A model generated the notes under the pieces. It was not told the origin of the DNA, searched no databases, and saw only the letters and a list, made by a program, of their open reading frames with translations. DNA of 33,113 bases from contig CAYVSP010000007.1 of assembly GCA_964453655.1 (NCBI GenBank), forward strand, positions 1 to 33,113, given 5' to 3'. This stretch comes from CAYVSP01 sp964453655. GTDB lineage: Bacteria > Patescibacteriota > Saccharimonadia > Saccharimonadales > CAYVSP01. Of the stretch, positions 8,234 through 15,370 are shown piece after piece (the first letter of the stretch is position 1; every line of letters begins with the position of its first letter). A program made the translations under genes and the position numbers.

Positions 8234-8535
8234 TACTTCGCGCCTCTCGATTCTAGAAATTCAATAACCTTTTTATAGTTCCCGCGCCTAGCATCTACTA
8301 ATGGTGTACCGCCCCAACGGTCCTTCGGGCTGATATCTACTCCTTTGGCTTGCAAGAATTTAACTGCTTCCAGCTGCCCTTCTGAAGCGGCTAGGTGGAT
8401 ACCTGTGCGACCGTCATAATCTGCTCCAGCCATATCTGCTCCATTAGTGTAAAGGCGTTGTAGCTCATGTACATCGCCTTGGCTGGCTGCCCAGCAGACT
8501 GCCATAGAATCTTCCAGCTGCTTGTTGCTTGCCAT
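8233..8535 (-). CDS. Stand-alone ankyrin-repeat protein, duplicate of the glutaminase-like protein's tail
   Basis: The 100-residue protein consists almost entirely of ankyrin repeats: GDVHELQRLYTNGAD, then RTGIHLAASEGQLEAVKFL, then RWGGTPLVDARRG. From Met11 it matches the C-terminal 90 or so residues of the adjacent glutaminase-like protein without long gaps; I count roughly 58 identities by eye. Long identical blocks include RTGIHLAASEG and PKDRWGGTPL. It therefore arose by tandem duplication of the end of that gene. The start is 3 nt after the upstream stop and the end overlaps the asparaginase start. The likely role is a protein-interaction subunit; competition or partnership with the attached ankyrin domain is inference. 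Confidence 0.85.
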   Translation of the reverse strand: MASNKQLEDSMAVCWAASQGDVHELQRLYTNGADMAGADYDGRTGIHLAASEGQLEAVKFLQAKGVDISPKDRWGGTPLVDARRGNYKKVIEFLESRGAK

Positions 8536-8538
8536 AAC

Positions 8539-10095
8539 CTAAGCCTTTTCCCTTCCACCGCGTTTCTTCAGCAGCTCTAAAACATCTTTGTGGCCTTCGC
8601 GTTTAGCATCAGCTAATGGCGTACCTCCCCATCGGTCCTTTGGGTTAATGTCTACATTTTTCTCAATGAAAAACTGCACTGCTTCAAGGTGCCCTTCTGA
8701 AGCGGCTAAGTGAATACCGGTTCGTTTGTCATATTCACCTTCGTTTAGATCCACGCCTGCTGCATACAGCCGTTGTAGCTCATCAACGTCACCAATACTG
8801 GCAGCTGAGGTTACTGCCATAACGCCACGCATTTTGGTTTCGTTTTTCTTAAGACGGGGATCGACTTTATTAATATTCTTCAAGGAAGTATCAAACATGT
8901 GGAAGTTGAATCGTTCAATTAATTTGTTAGAAAAATCCAAACCCTTCAAACTGATGCCATCACTATTAATTCGCGGGGACCAAATAGTAATGCCCATTAC
9001 GTCGGGGACTACAATCATAACTACACCAGAGGTGCCACTCACTGCTGGCAGACCAACTGAAAAAGCATACTCACTTGAATAATCCTGCATACCGGCTGCC
9101 AACATAATAGATAAACAATCTTTAGCTATAAGCGAGGATAAAACCTCTTGCCCATCGGTCGGACAAACACCTGAATTTGCTAGTGTCGCAGCTATTATCG
9201 CCTGCGCTTCAGTTGTAGTTTCAATAGCAAGACATCGCCACAACAACTCTAGGTGCTCATTGACGTCAGCCCCTTTCGGGAAAAGTCCTTTTTGCTGCAT
9301 AAAGTAAGCGAGCGCCCGATCCTTGTCGGCAATTCTTTCTTCCGAATCATAAGCTTTCTTGTTCATGCTTGCCGTTGAACCTCCACCCAAGTCTTGCCAG
9401 ATTTTCTGAATTGATTCAAAGCGAGCCTGCGGTGTTTTGCCGCCAATCATTGAGCATATCATCAAAGCGCCAGCCCCAGACAAAGGGTTATGCGGCATAC
9501 CGTCTTGACTCAGCATCAAATAGTCAAAACCCTTCTCTTTTGGAGCACTGCCAACATGCTCATGAACAGTTTTTTCATCTTTTTCCTGTAAACTGAGGGC
9601 ATAATTTATCGGATTAGCGGTCTCTCTGGCAAGGTATTTTTTGGTGTAGTCTCCAATGTTAAAACGTTGTCCATCGACTGTGCAGACGGATAAGGCATAA
9701 GAATCAGGACTGACACTAGATAGCTCAGGTATGTAGTTAGATGGCTTACCTTCGGTATTTTGAAGAGTTCGGTTATATAGGTTAGTAACAAAACTAGCAA
9801 AGTTTTTAAAATCAGGTATGACTAGACCACCCGTTAAGGCTTTTTCAATTAGAGTAATGTGAGGACTGACAAGTTTACGAAAAGCAGTATAAGTAATTGG
9901 GTCGTCGTTTTTATATTGCTTTAGCCCTAATGTTGTTTGGCGAATTCGAACATCGTCAACCAAAATACCGCGATCATGCAAAGCTTGGATAAGGTCATTT
10001 TTGGTTATATGTCCTTTTGAATCTATATCAAGCGCGTGAAAAATTCGTTCCACTACGTCCATGTCTTGATTGCTTTTTGGTTGCATGGTTGCCAT
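8539..10095 (-). CDS. glsA: Glutaminase-fold protein with EF-hand-like N-terminus and ankyrin tail; catalytic residues lost
   Basis: The 518-residue protein has the layout of animal kidney-type glutaminase. An EF-hand-like loop DIDSKGHITKND lies at residues 23-34, a helical N-domain follows, then the glutaminase domain at about 92-410 (VIPDF, SVCTVDGQR, PHNP, AATLANSGVCP, GLPAVSG) and ankyrin repeats at about 425-515. Compared from memory with human GLS, the catalytic Ser286 and Lys289 (Q-S-x-x-K-P) align with Glu158 and Asn161. Substrate contacts Asn335, Asn388, Tyr414, Tyr466 and Val484 align with Gly207, Asp259, Leu285, Gln337 and Thr355. Tyr249 is kept (Tyr121). Hydrolysis of glutamine by the known mechanism is therefore unlikely, and a sensor or scaffold role is inferred. 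It is first gene of an operon with its own promoter. Confidence 0.85.
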   Translation of the reverse strand: MATMQPKSNQDMDVVERIFHALDIDSKGHITKNDLIQALHDRGILVDDVRIRQTTLGLKQYKNDDPITYTAFRKLVSPHITLIEKALTGGLVIPDFKNFASFVTNLYNRTLQNTEGKPSNYIPELSSVSPDSYALSVCTVDGQRFNIGDYTKKYLARETANPINYALSLQEKDEKTVHEHVGSAPKEKGFDYLMLSQDGMPHNPLSGAGALMICSMIGGKTPQARFESIQKIWQDLGGGSTASMNKKAYDSEERIADKDRALAYFMQQKGLFPKGADVNEHLELLWRCLAIETTTEAQAIIAATLANSGVCPTDGQEVLSSLIAKDCLSIMLAAGMQDYSSEYAFSVGLPAVSGTSGVVMIVVPDVMGITIWSPRINSDGISLKGLDFSNKLIERFNFHMFDTSLKNINKVDPRLKKNETKMRGVMAVTSAASIGDVDELQRLYAAGVDLNEGEYDKRTGIHLAASEGHLEAVQFFIEKNVDINPKDRWGGTPLADAKREGHKDVLELLKKRGGREKA

Positions 10096-10192
10096 ATCTT
10101 TAGTTGCTTTCGGTTACACTCAATAAATTGTAGCATCGCCCCCTTGGGCGAACAACAGAGCTATCTTACTTACACAACGCTTCATCATATAA

Positions 10193-10221
10193 ATTATAGC
10201 ACATTTATCAAAGATAAGCAA
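10193..10221 (-). promoter_or_regulatory. Sigma70-type promoter for the glutaminase-like/ankyrin/asparaginase operon
   Basis: On the minus strand the -35 TTGCTT (10216-10221) and -10 TATAAT (10193-10198) are spaced by 17 nt. Transcription would start near 10186, leaving a leader of about 90 nt. That leader contains a 6-bp hairpin TCGCCC/GGGCGA (about 10136-10151) with no U-run, so it is not a terminator. Confidence 0.7.
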
Positions 10222-10243
10222 GACCTTTTTCTGATCGATAAAA

Positions 10244-12529
10244 CTATTTCTTTTTTTTGAAAAAGCGGCCCTTTTTGGACGGAGCTTCATCCAAGAGCTT
10301 TTTGGCTTCTTTTTCGGTCAGCTTTTTTGCATCTATATCATCAGTTATTTTGGCATTCTTTTTGCCGTCCGTGATGTATGGGCCATAAGGCCCGTTGAGT
10401 ATTTTGATGCCGTTAGCAAACTGTGCAATGTTACGATCGGCTTCTTGCTTCTGTTTTTCTTTGTATAGCTTCCTGGCTTCTACTTCGCTTATTTTCATTG
10501 GGTCAGCTTCTTTTAAGGACACGAACACTTTATCTACCTGAATGTAGGGACCAAAGCGGCCGATATTGGCAGTAATTTCCTTGCTGTCCTCTGTTTTTCC
10601 TACTATTCTAGGCAGTTTGAACATCTCTAATGCCTGCTCCAGTGTGACGTCTTCTAAAGTAGCGTCTTTTGGCAACGGTGCAAAATCCGGCTTTTCTTCT
10701 GACTCTGTGGAACCCCGCTGCAGCATTGGCCCATAACGCCCAAAACGAGCGATAATAGGCTTGCCGCTTTTGGGATCCTTGCCTAGCTCTCTGGCCTGGC
10801 TGGTTTCCTCACGACTAACTTTCTCTGATTTATCAATCAATGGGTGGAACCCTTTATAGAAGTCCTCCAGCATTTGTTGCCATTTCTGCTTGCCATCAGC
10901 GATTTCGTCAAAATCTTCTTCAACTTTGGCGGTAAAATCATAATCGAGAATGTCAGTGAAGTATTTTGTTAGAAAATCAGTCGTCACCTCTGCAGCAGCG
11001 GTTGGTACGAGTTTAGCCCTATCGGCGCCGAATACTTCTTCTTCCTGATTCTCAACGATTTTACCGTTTTTTAGCTGCAGACTCTTAATAGATCGGGTTT
11101 GACCTTCCATATCTGTTTTCTCAACGTATCCGCGGGTCTGAATAGTCGAAATGGTTGGCGCGTAAGTGCTCGGTCGGCCAATACCAAGTTCCTCAAGCTT
11201 GCGTACCAGACTAGCCTCTGAATACCGCCCTGTCGGCTTAGTAAATGCCTGCCGGGCATCCACCTGCTCTAGATCTAGTTTTTGGCCGTTTTTAAGTTCT
11301 GGTAATAGGCTATCTTCTTTACTGCCGCCGTAGACCTTGAAGAAACCATCAAAAGTTAAGATTTCTCCTTTGGCCATAAATTGCTCCGGACGTGTACTGC
11401 TGGTAATCAATACTTCAGTGCGGTCAATGTTGGCCGCCGCCATCTGGCTGGCTAAAGCGCGGCGCCAGATGAGGTTATAAAGTTTTTCCTGCGCGCTATC
11501 GGCACCAGCTTTGGCTTTGGCTATATCCGTCGGTCGGATGGCTTCATGGGCTTCTTGAGCGCCTCGACTCTTTGTTTGATACTGGCGGCTATGATGATAC
11601 TTGTCACCATATTGCTGGCGGATGTAATCTTCAAACATCTTGAGGGCCAAATTAGAAAGCGTCGTGCTGTCGGTTCGCATGTAAGTAATATGACCTTCTT
11701 CGTAGAGCCGCTGTGCCAGGGTCATTGTCTGTTTGACGCTAAAGCCAAGGCGGTGAGAGGCCTCTTGCTGCAGAGTACTGGTGGTAAACGGTGGGCTGGG
11801 ACTGCGCGTACCTGGTTTTTTATCAATGCCATTAACAGTAAAAGTGGCCTTGATGCTGTCTTCTAGGAATTTGCGGGCCGCCTTTTCGTCAGGCAGCTTA
11901 TTGATAAGCTCAGCGCTGAATGTTTCCTTAGCGGACTTAAATTCAGCCGTAACTTTATAACTAGCCGCTGGCTTGAAGTCTTTAATCTCCCGCTCACGTT
12001 CTACGATTAAGCGTACTGCAACAGATTGAACGCGTCCGGCTGATAAGCCCGGACGAACCTTTTTCCATAGTACCGGACTTAACTCATAGCCGACTAACCT
12101 ATCTAATAAACGCCTAGCTTGCTGGGCATCAACCAGCCCCATATCAACACTGCGCGGATTCTTAATTGCATTCTCGATTGCTGACTTAGTGATTTCATGA
12201 AAGACAATCCGCTTCGTTTTTGCCACGGGTAAGTTAAGCGCTTCAGTCAAATGCCAGGCTATCGCCTCGCCTTCGCGGTCTTCATCGCTGGCTAGCCAAA
12301 CACTGCTGGCACTTGCCGCCGCTTTTTTAAGTTCACTGACAACTTTCTTTTTTTCTGGACTGATTTCGTAAGTTGGCTTAAAGCCCTTTTCTATATCAAT
12401 ATTCAGCCCTTTTTTAGGCAGGTCGCGAATATGCCCAAAGCTGCTTTTAACCTGATAGCCTGTACCTAAATAGCGCTCAATGGTGCGAGCTTTGGCTGGA
12501 CTTTCGACTATAACGAGTTCTTTGGCCAT
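10244..12529 (-). CDS. topA: DNA topoisomerase I (type IA)
   Basis: TopA relaxes negatively supercoiled DNA by single-strand passage. The TOPRIM domain opens the protein (VESPAKARTIERYLG) and has its acidic cluster ASDEDREGEA. The catalytic Tyr is in ITYMRTDST at residue 283. The C-terminal part holds Topo_C-type repeats (RFGRYGPMLQRG, NIGRFGPYIQV, NGPYGPYITDG) but no Cys4 zinc ribbons, and the protein ends in a Lys-rich tail. I choose the ATG at 12529 (MAKELVIVE); the longer frame would start at TTG 12538. It is the last gene of a dprA, small membrane protein, topA run on the minus strand, an order in which dprA-topA linkage is common in bacteria. Confidence 0.95.
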   Translation of the reverse strand: MAKELVIVESPAKARTIERYLGTGYQVKSSFGHIRDLPKKGLNIDIEKGFKPTYEISPEKKKVVSELKKAAASASSVWLASDEDREGEAIAWHLTEALNLPVAKTKRIVFHEITKSAIENAIKNPRSVDMGLVDAQQARRLLDRLVGYELSPVLWKKVRPGLSAGRVQSVAVRLIVEREREIKDFKPAASYKVTAEFKSAKETFSAELINKLPDEKAARKFLEDSIKATFTVNGIDKKPGTRSPSPPFTTSTLQQEASHRLGFSVKQTMTLAQRLYEEGHITYMRTDSTTLSNLALKMFEDYIRQQYGDKYHHSRQYQTKSRGAQEAHEAIRPTDIAKAKAGADSAQEKLYNLIWRRALASQMAAANIDRTEVLITSSTRPEQFMAKGEILTFDGFFKVYGGSKEDSLLPELKNGQKLDLEQVDARQAFTKPTGRYSEASLVRKLEELGIGRPSTYAPTISTIQTRGYVEKTDMEGQTRSIKSLQLKNGKIVENQEEEVFGADRAKLVPTAAAEVTTDFLTKYFTDILDYDFTAKVEEDFDEIADGKQKWQQMLEDFYKGFHPLIDKSEKVSREETSQARELGKDPKSGKPIIARFGRYGPMLQRGSTESEEKPDFAPLPKDATLEDVTLEQALEMFKLPRIVGKTEDSKEITANIGRFGPYIQVDKVFVSLKEADPMKISEVEARKLYKEKQKQEADRNIAQFANGIKILNGPYGPYITDGKKNAKITDDIDAKKLTEKEAKKLLDEAPSKKGRFFKKKK

Positions 12530-12559
12530 TGGCCTCAAGTATACCGCATCACGTCAAGC

Positions 12560-12730
12560 TTAAGCGTTACCAAGTTTATAACCGGCCCAGACTCCTACAA
12601 AGGCGCCAACCGTGCCAAGTAAAAGGCCCCAGATGCCAACAAAATTACCATGGTCCAAGGCGCTGCCAATAAGGCTTCCGACAGTAGATCCGATGAATAT
12701 GCCTATCCAAATGTATGTTTTAGTTTCCAT
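12560..12730 (-). CDS. Small glycine-rich membrane protein (56 aa)
   Basis: An ATG-to-TAA frame of 56 codons lies exactly in the gap between dprA and topA on the same strand. The product starts METKTYIWIGIF and consists of two hydrophobic, Gly-rich segments (about residues 7-23 and 30-50) around a short polar turn L-D-H-G-N. It ends AGYKLGNA. The alternation of Gly with Ile, Leu and Val resembles glycine-zipper helices that pack in the membrane. No Shine-Dalgarno is visible; TATACT lies about 10 bases upstream, so the message could be nearly leaderless. The function is unknown and I cannot name a family, but the frame fills the gap neatly and has membrane-protein composition. Confidence 0.65.
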   Translation of the reverse strand: METKTYIWIGIFIGSTVGSLIGSALDHGNFVGIWGLLLGTVGAFVGVWAGYKLGNA

Positions 12731-12754
12731 GGCATAAGTATAACAAGAAAGTGC

Positions 12755-13615
12755 TTATTTAAGGGTCCAATGGCTAGCGCCTAAAGATCGTATACGCCCT
12801 GTTATTTCAAGCATAGTCAGGGTTTGATTAAAGACAGATGCCTCAAGCTTACTTTGTTGCTGGAGTTCTGTTCCATCGGTAATGCCCTCATTAAGTAGTG
12901 TTAGGATAATTAATTCGGCTTTATTATCGGCTAATAGTTCTTGCTGAGTACTACTGGTGAGTTCAAGGTTGAGTGCTGCAATAATATCTTCTGGCTGGGT
13001 TACTGGAATTGCGCCGGTTTTAATTAGGTTATTAGTACCGACAGATAAAGGATTGTTGATATTCCCAGGTACCGCCATAACAGTTCTACCCTGCTCCAGC
13101 GCAAAATTGGCTGTGTGAAGCGTTCCGCTCTTTTCGGCTGCTTCCGAAATAAGTACACCGTCACTGAGGCCACTTACAAGCCTGTTACGGGCTATGAAGT
13201 TAATAGGATAAGGTTCTGTCCGTTCTGGATATTCGCTAATGAGTGCGCCACCCTGCTTTACTATGCTTTGCGCTAACTGATAGTGTGAAGCCGGGTAGAT
13301 ATGATCTAAACCGCAAGGTAAAACAGCTATGGTTGCGCCATGCCCATCCAAAGCCGCTTGATGTGCTAATCCATCCACGCCAATAGCCAAACCGCTGACA
13401 ACGACTATGCCTTGTCGAGCAACCGCTTCACTCAGCGAGTTAGTTACGGCCCTGCCGTATGGACTAACCTTGCGACTGCCAATTATTGCCAGACGTGGCC
13501 TATTGAGTAAACTGCTTAAGTCTCCTATAACAAACAATTGTTTAGGTGGATCAGGGATCTGGCGTAAGATCTCAGGAATTGACGAATCCGTAAGCGTTAG
13601 CATATTGACATTCAT
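12755..13615 (-). CDS. dprA: DNA processing protein DprA/Smf
   Basis: DprA protects incoming single-stranded DNA and loads RecA during natural transformation. The Rossmann-like core has the family signatures IIGSRKVSPYG, VSGLAIGVDGLAH, LPCGLDHIYP, FIARNRLVSGLSDGVLISEA, SGTLHTANFALEQGR and AVPGNI. A C-terminal winged-helix domain follows (about the last 65 residues). The frame can be opened at TTG 13651, ATG 13615 or ATG 13603. I use 13615 because the first is TTG and the region upstream is occupied by the divergent RNA promoter; there is no clear ribosome site. Presence of dprA suggests DNA uptake ability, as reported for members of this group. Confidence 0.92.
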   Translation of the reverse strand: MNVNMLTLTDSSIPEILRQIPDPPKQLFVIGDLSSLLNRPRLAIIGSRKVSPYGRAVTNSLSEAVARQGIVVVSGLAIGVDGLAHQAALDGHGATIAVLPCGLDHIYPASHYQLAQSIVKQGGALISEYPERTEPYPINFIARNRLVSGLSDGVLISEAAEKSGTLHTANFALEQGRTVMAVPGNINNPLSVGTNNLIKTGAIPVTQPEDIIAALNLELTSSTQQELLADNKAELIILTLLNEGITDGTELQQQSKLEASVFNQTLTMLEITGRIRSLGASHWTLK

Positions 13616-13634
13616 GGCTAATAATATTTTAGTA

Positions 13635-13663
13635 TTGACACAATATAACAAATTTGCTATTAT
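13635..13663 (+). promoter_or_regulatory. Near-consensus sigma70 promoter driving a non-coding RNA
   Basis: The -35 is a perfect TTGACA (13635-13640), the spacer is 17 nt and the -10 is TATTAT (13658-13663). This is the strongest-looking promoter in the window. The start is expected near 13670, exactly where the first hairpin of the downstream RNA begins. It overlaps the possible 5' end of dprA on the other strand, so the two transcripts diverge from the same DNA. Confidence 0.8.
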
Positions 13664-14009
13664 CGCAATCCGTAAGCACTATATGTGACTTACCGTACCT
13701 TATAACTTGAGATGTCTGAAACGTAAAAGTTTTAGACGTCCCCAATGTTAGATTGTTTTAGAGTGTATACGTTCGACAAGTTGTTACCCTCCACTTGCCA
13801 CAAGCGTTTCTTCGGCTACGGCTGGAGAGCGCTCTAAAACAGACTAGTAGACTCCTTCCCGAATAAGTCCTGGCTCTAAATGCGTCTTTGCGGTCCAGAA
13901 CTTGCCCCAGCTCATTCAACATAACTAAGGTTATGCTTCACTTGCTGGAACAACTTCTGAACGGCAATCATCACACTTATAAACCAAGATTTATTCGGGG
14001 AGAAGTCTA

Positions 14010-14168
14010 TTCCCTTTAACCCCGCATTCCCCCTCGTTTTATTTGAGTTGTGGTGATATGTCGGATACATCCTTGAGTGGGTTCATGCTTAGCATGAAAG
14101 GCCTTCAAGGTGGGTTGAAGGGTGTAACAGGCCTACGGCGGTGCCCACCCCCTCCGTAGGCCTTTTTT
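14010..14168 (+). ncRNA. ssrS: 6S RNA-like domain (candidate ssrS)
   Basis: 6S RNA binds sigma70 RNA polymerase by imitating an open promoter. The 3' part here reads GGGTTGAAGGG, then TGTAACAG, GCCTACGGCGG and TGCCC. From memory this resembles the E. coli 6S 3' strand (GGGUUCAAGGG, UUACAG, CCUGCGGCGG, CAUCUC) in the same order. The arm at 14112-14122 pairs over 11 nt with CCCTTTAACCC at 14012-14022. It can instead form the hairpin CCTTCAA/TTGAAGG (14102-14108 with 14115-14121), like the alternative hairpin of 6S RNA. An apical TTCATGC/GCATGAA hairpin is at 14082-14098. It may be a domain of the longer transcript or a separately processed RNA. Resemblance is by eye, not by covariance model. 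Confidence 0.45.
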
Positions 14169-14169
14169 A
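14129..14169 (+). terminator. Strong intrinsic terminator of the non-coding RNA unit
   Basis: A perfect 10-bp G+C-rich stem, AGGCCTACGG (14129-14138) with CCGTAGGCCT (14154-14163), encloses a 15-nt loop and runs into six T residues. It ends the RNA on the plus strand, 7 nt before the ATG of the next gene. Confidence 0.9.
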
Positions 14170-14176
14170 TAAAATA

Positions 14177-14695
14177 ATGGATTACTCTAAAGTCATAGCA
14201 ATGTCCAAATTAACTGCCGAAACAATTAGAAATGCTCCAGGGCTTGAATGGGCTTTATATGATCGAGCCGCTTGGGATCTTGCACGTGCCGAAGGGTTTG
14301 ACACTCGAGATCTCTCAGGACTATACCGGCGCATAGCTATGGATACAAAGTGTACAGAAACAACTTTTTATGGCAGGCATTTTATGGCAGCACTTGGCGG
14401 GTCAGCTGTAATGCGAGAGTATCATGTATTGGATGATAACTGGGCCCATTGGTTTTATTCAGTCCCATCACAGCGTAACAAGATTTCTGAAGAAGATATA
14501 GTTGTTGACCCAACCTATTTGCAATTTGCTGACAGAGTTGAATCAATATCAGATGAAATGCCGAATGTTTTTATTGGTGCACGCAAAGCAGTAATTGATT
14601 TAATGCTGGACGAAAGCTTTAGCACGATGTCACATGCAGCGGGGTTGTATCGTGAAACGTCTCTCATATACCACTTTGCCGTTACAGAACATTAG
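14177..14695 (+). CDS. Orphan protein with a papain/transglutaminase-like His-Asp signature
   Basis: The product (172 aa from ATG 14177) has no membrane segment. An alternative ATG is at 14201 (MSKLTAE); a start further upstream would lie inside the terminator. The middle contains NWAHWFYSV, an acidic loop and EDIVVDPTYLQF. A His followed by V-D-P-T-Y-x-Q-F is typical of the His-Asp half of papain/transglutaminase-fold cysteine enzymes. A Cys in DTKCTETTF about 45 residues earlier, at the head of a helix-like stretch, could be the nucleophile. This is a motif-level inference with modest support. No ribosome site is visible. The stop overlaps the pth stop by 4 nt (convergent genes). Confidence 0.6.
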   Translation: MDYSKVIAMSKLTAETIRNAPGLEWALYDRAAWDLARAEGFDTRDLSGLYRRIAMDTKCTETTFYGRHFMAALGGSAVMREYHVLDDNWAHWFYSVPSQRNKISEEDIVVDPTYLQFADRVESISDEMPNVFIGARKAVIDLMLDESFSTMSHAAGLYRETSLIYHFAVTEH

Positions 14696-15324
14696 ATAAT
14701 AAAATTACGGGTTTCGGGCGAGAGCTTACCTTGGTAAATAAATTCAACTAGAATGCTTTCTACTTCTTTGGTTAAGGCTGGTAGCTTAGATTCTTCATCC
14801 TTAGCGAACCTTTGAAGCACAAACTTGGTAGCGTCTACTTCCTGCCCGCTGCCGATGCCAATCCGGACACGATTTACATCTCCCTCAATATGCTCAAGCA
14901 GTGATTTAAGACCATTATGCCCGGCACTGCCACCACCCAAACGGGTTCGAATTTGGCCGAATGGAATATCCAGTTCATCATAAACTACAATTATTTCACT
15001 GTGTGAAATCTTATAAAAGTGCTGGACTACCTCAACAGCCTCACCGCTGTTATTCATGAAGGTGGTAGGCTTCATTAACAGGACGCGCACGTCACCAATA
15101 TTGTGGCTCGACACCAGGCTTTTTAAATCTTTCTTTTCTGTCCATTTTGGGAAATCTTGATTTTTAGCCAGAACATCCAAACAAAGGAAACCGACATTGT
15201 GTCTTGTTTTTTGGTACTTTGGACCCGGATTGCCAAATCCAACGATTAGAACCGTCTTATTTAGGCCTAGCGTATATAACGGAGCACTACTGCTGCTTTG
15301 AGGTTTTTTTTGAAACAGAGCCAT
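14692..15324 (-). CDS. pth: Peptidyl-tRNA hydrolase
   Basis: Pth cleaves peptidyl-tRNAs that fall off the ribosome so that the tRNA can be reused. Active-site residues are present: Asn32 in GFGNPGPKY, His42 in TRHNVGF, the FMNNSGE loop near residue 90 and Asp116 in YDELDIPFG. The GGGSAGHNGLKS and RIGIG segments follow in the normal order. I use the ATG at 15324 (MALFQKKP); the longer frame starts at a GTG. A 20-residue Ser-rich N-terminal extension precedes the normal start of the domain. On the same strand the structured repeat at 15371-15488 lies between der and pth, so this gene may have its own upstream signal or be read through from der. Confidence 0.95.
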   Translation of the reverse strand: MALFQKKPQSSSSAPLYTLGLNKTVLIVGFGNPGPKYQKTRHNVGFLCLDVLAKNQDFPKWTEKKDLKSLVSSHNIGDVRVLLMKPTTFMNNSGEAVEVVQHFYKISHSEIIVVYDELDIPFGQIRTRLGGGSAGHNGLKSLLEHIEGDVNRVRIGIGSGQEVDATKFVLQRFAKDEESKLPALTKEVESILVEFIYQGKLSPETRNFII

Positions 15325-15370
15325 ACCACAAGTTTGCAACACTTGGCACCCGCTGTCCAGCGCCCCTTTT

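Larger units (their letters stand above)
13670..14169 (+). ncRNA. Large structured non-coding RNA unit (about 500 nt), family not recognised except a 6S-like 3' part
   Basis: There is no open frame here, but four helices follow one another. H1 pairs 13672-13679 with 13685-13693 with one bulge. H2 pairs 13711-13722 with 13729-13740 (12 bp). H3 pairs 13753-13766 with 13829-13842 (14 bp, three wobbles). H4 pairs 13848-13873 with 13984-14009, 24 of 26 positions including two G-U. H4 closes a loop with two more helices, CAGAACTTG/CAACTTCTG (13896-13904 and 13951-13959) and CCAGC/GCTGG (13907 and 13944) around a CATAAC/GTTATG hairpin. The 6S-like domain and a terminator follow. Promoter and terminator bracket the whole, so one transcript is likely. 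I looked for RNase P, tmRNA and SRP signatures and found none. Confidence 0.7.

Noticed and set aside
10136..10151. TCGCCC/GGGCGA hairpin as the terminator of the glutaminase operon leader
   Set aside because: It lies in the leader, has no T-run on either strand and only a 6-bp stem.
13755..13840. Cas9-type CRISPR repeat or tracrRNA, because of the GTTTTAGAG/CTCTAAAAC arms
   Set aside because: Only two inverted copies forming a hairpin, no direct repeats with spacers and no cas genes in the window.
13670..14169. RNase P RNA or tmRNA identity for the structured RNA
   Set aside because: GAATAAGTCCTGGCTC vaguely resembles the conserved P4 region, but the invariant GGAAAGUCC, ACAGAA and GGCUUAU elements are missing, and no tRNA-like ends or tag frame exist.
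14141..14176. Upstream extension of the orphan gene to 14141
   Set aside because: It would begin inside the terminator loop; the ATG at 14177 or 14201 is more sensible.
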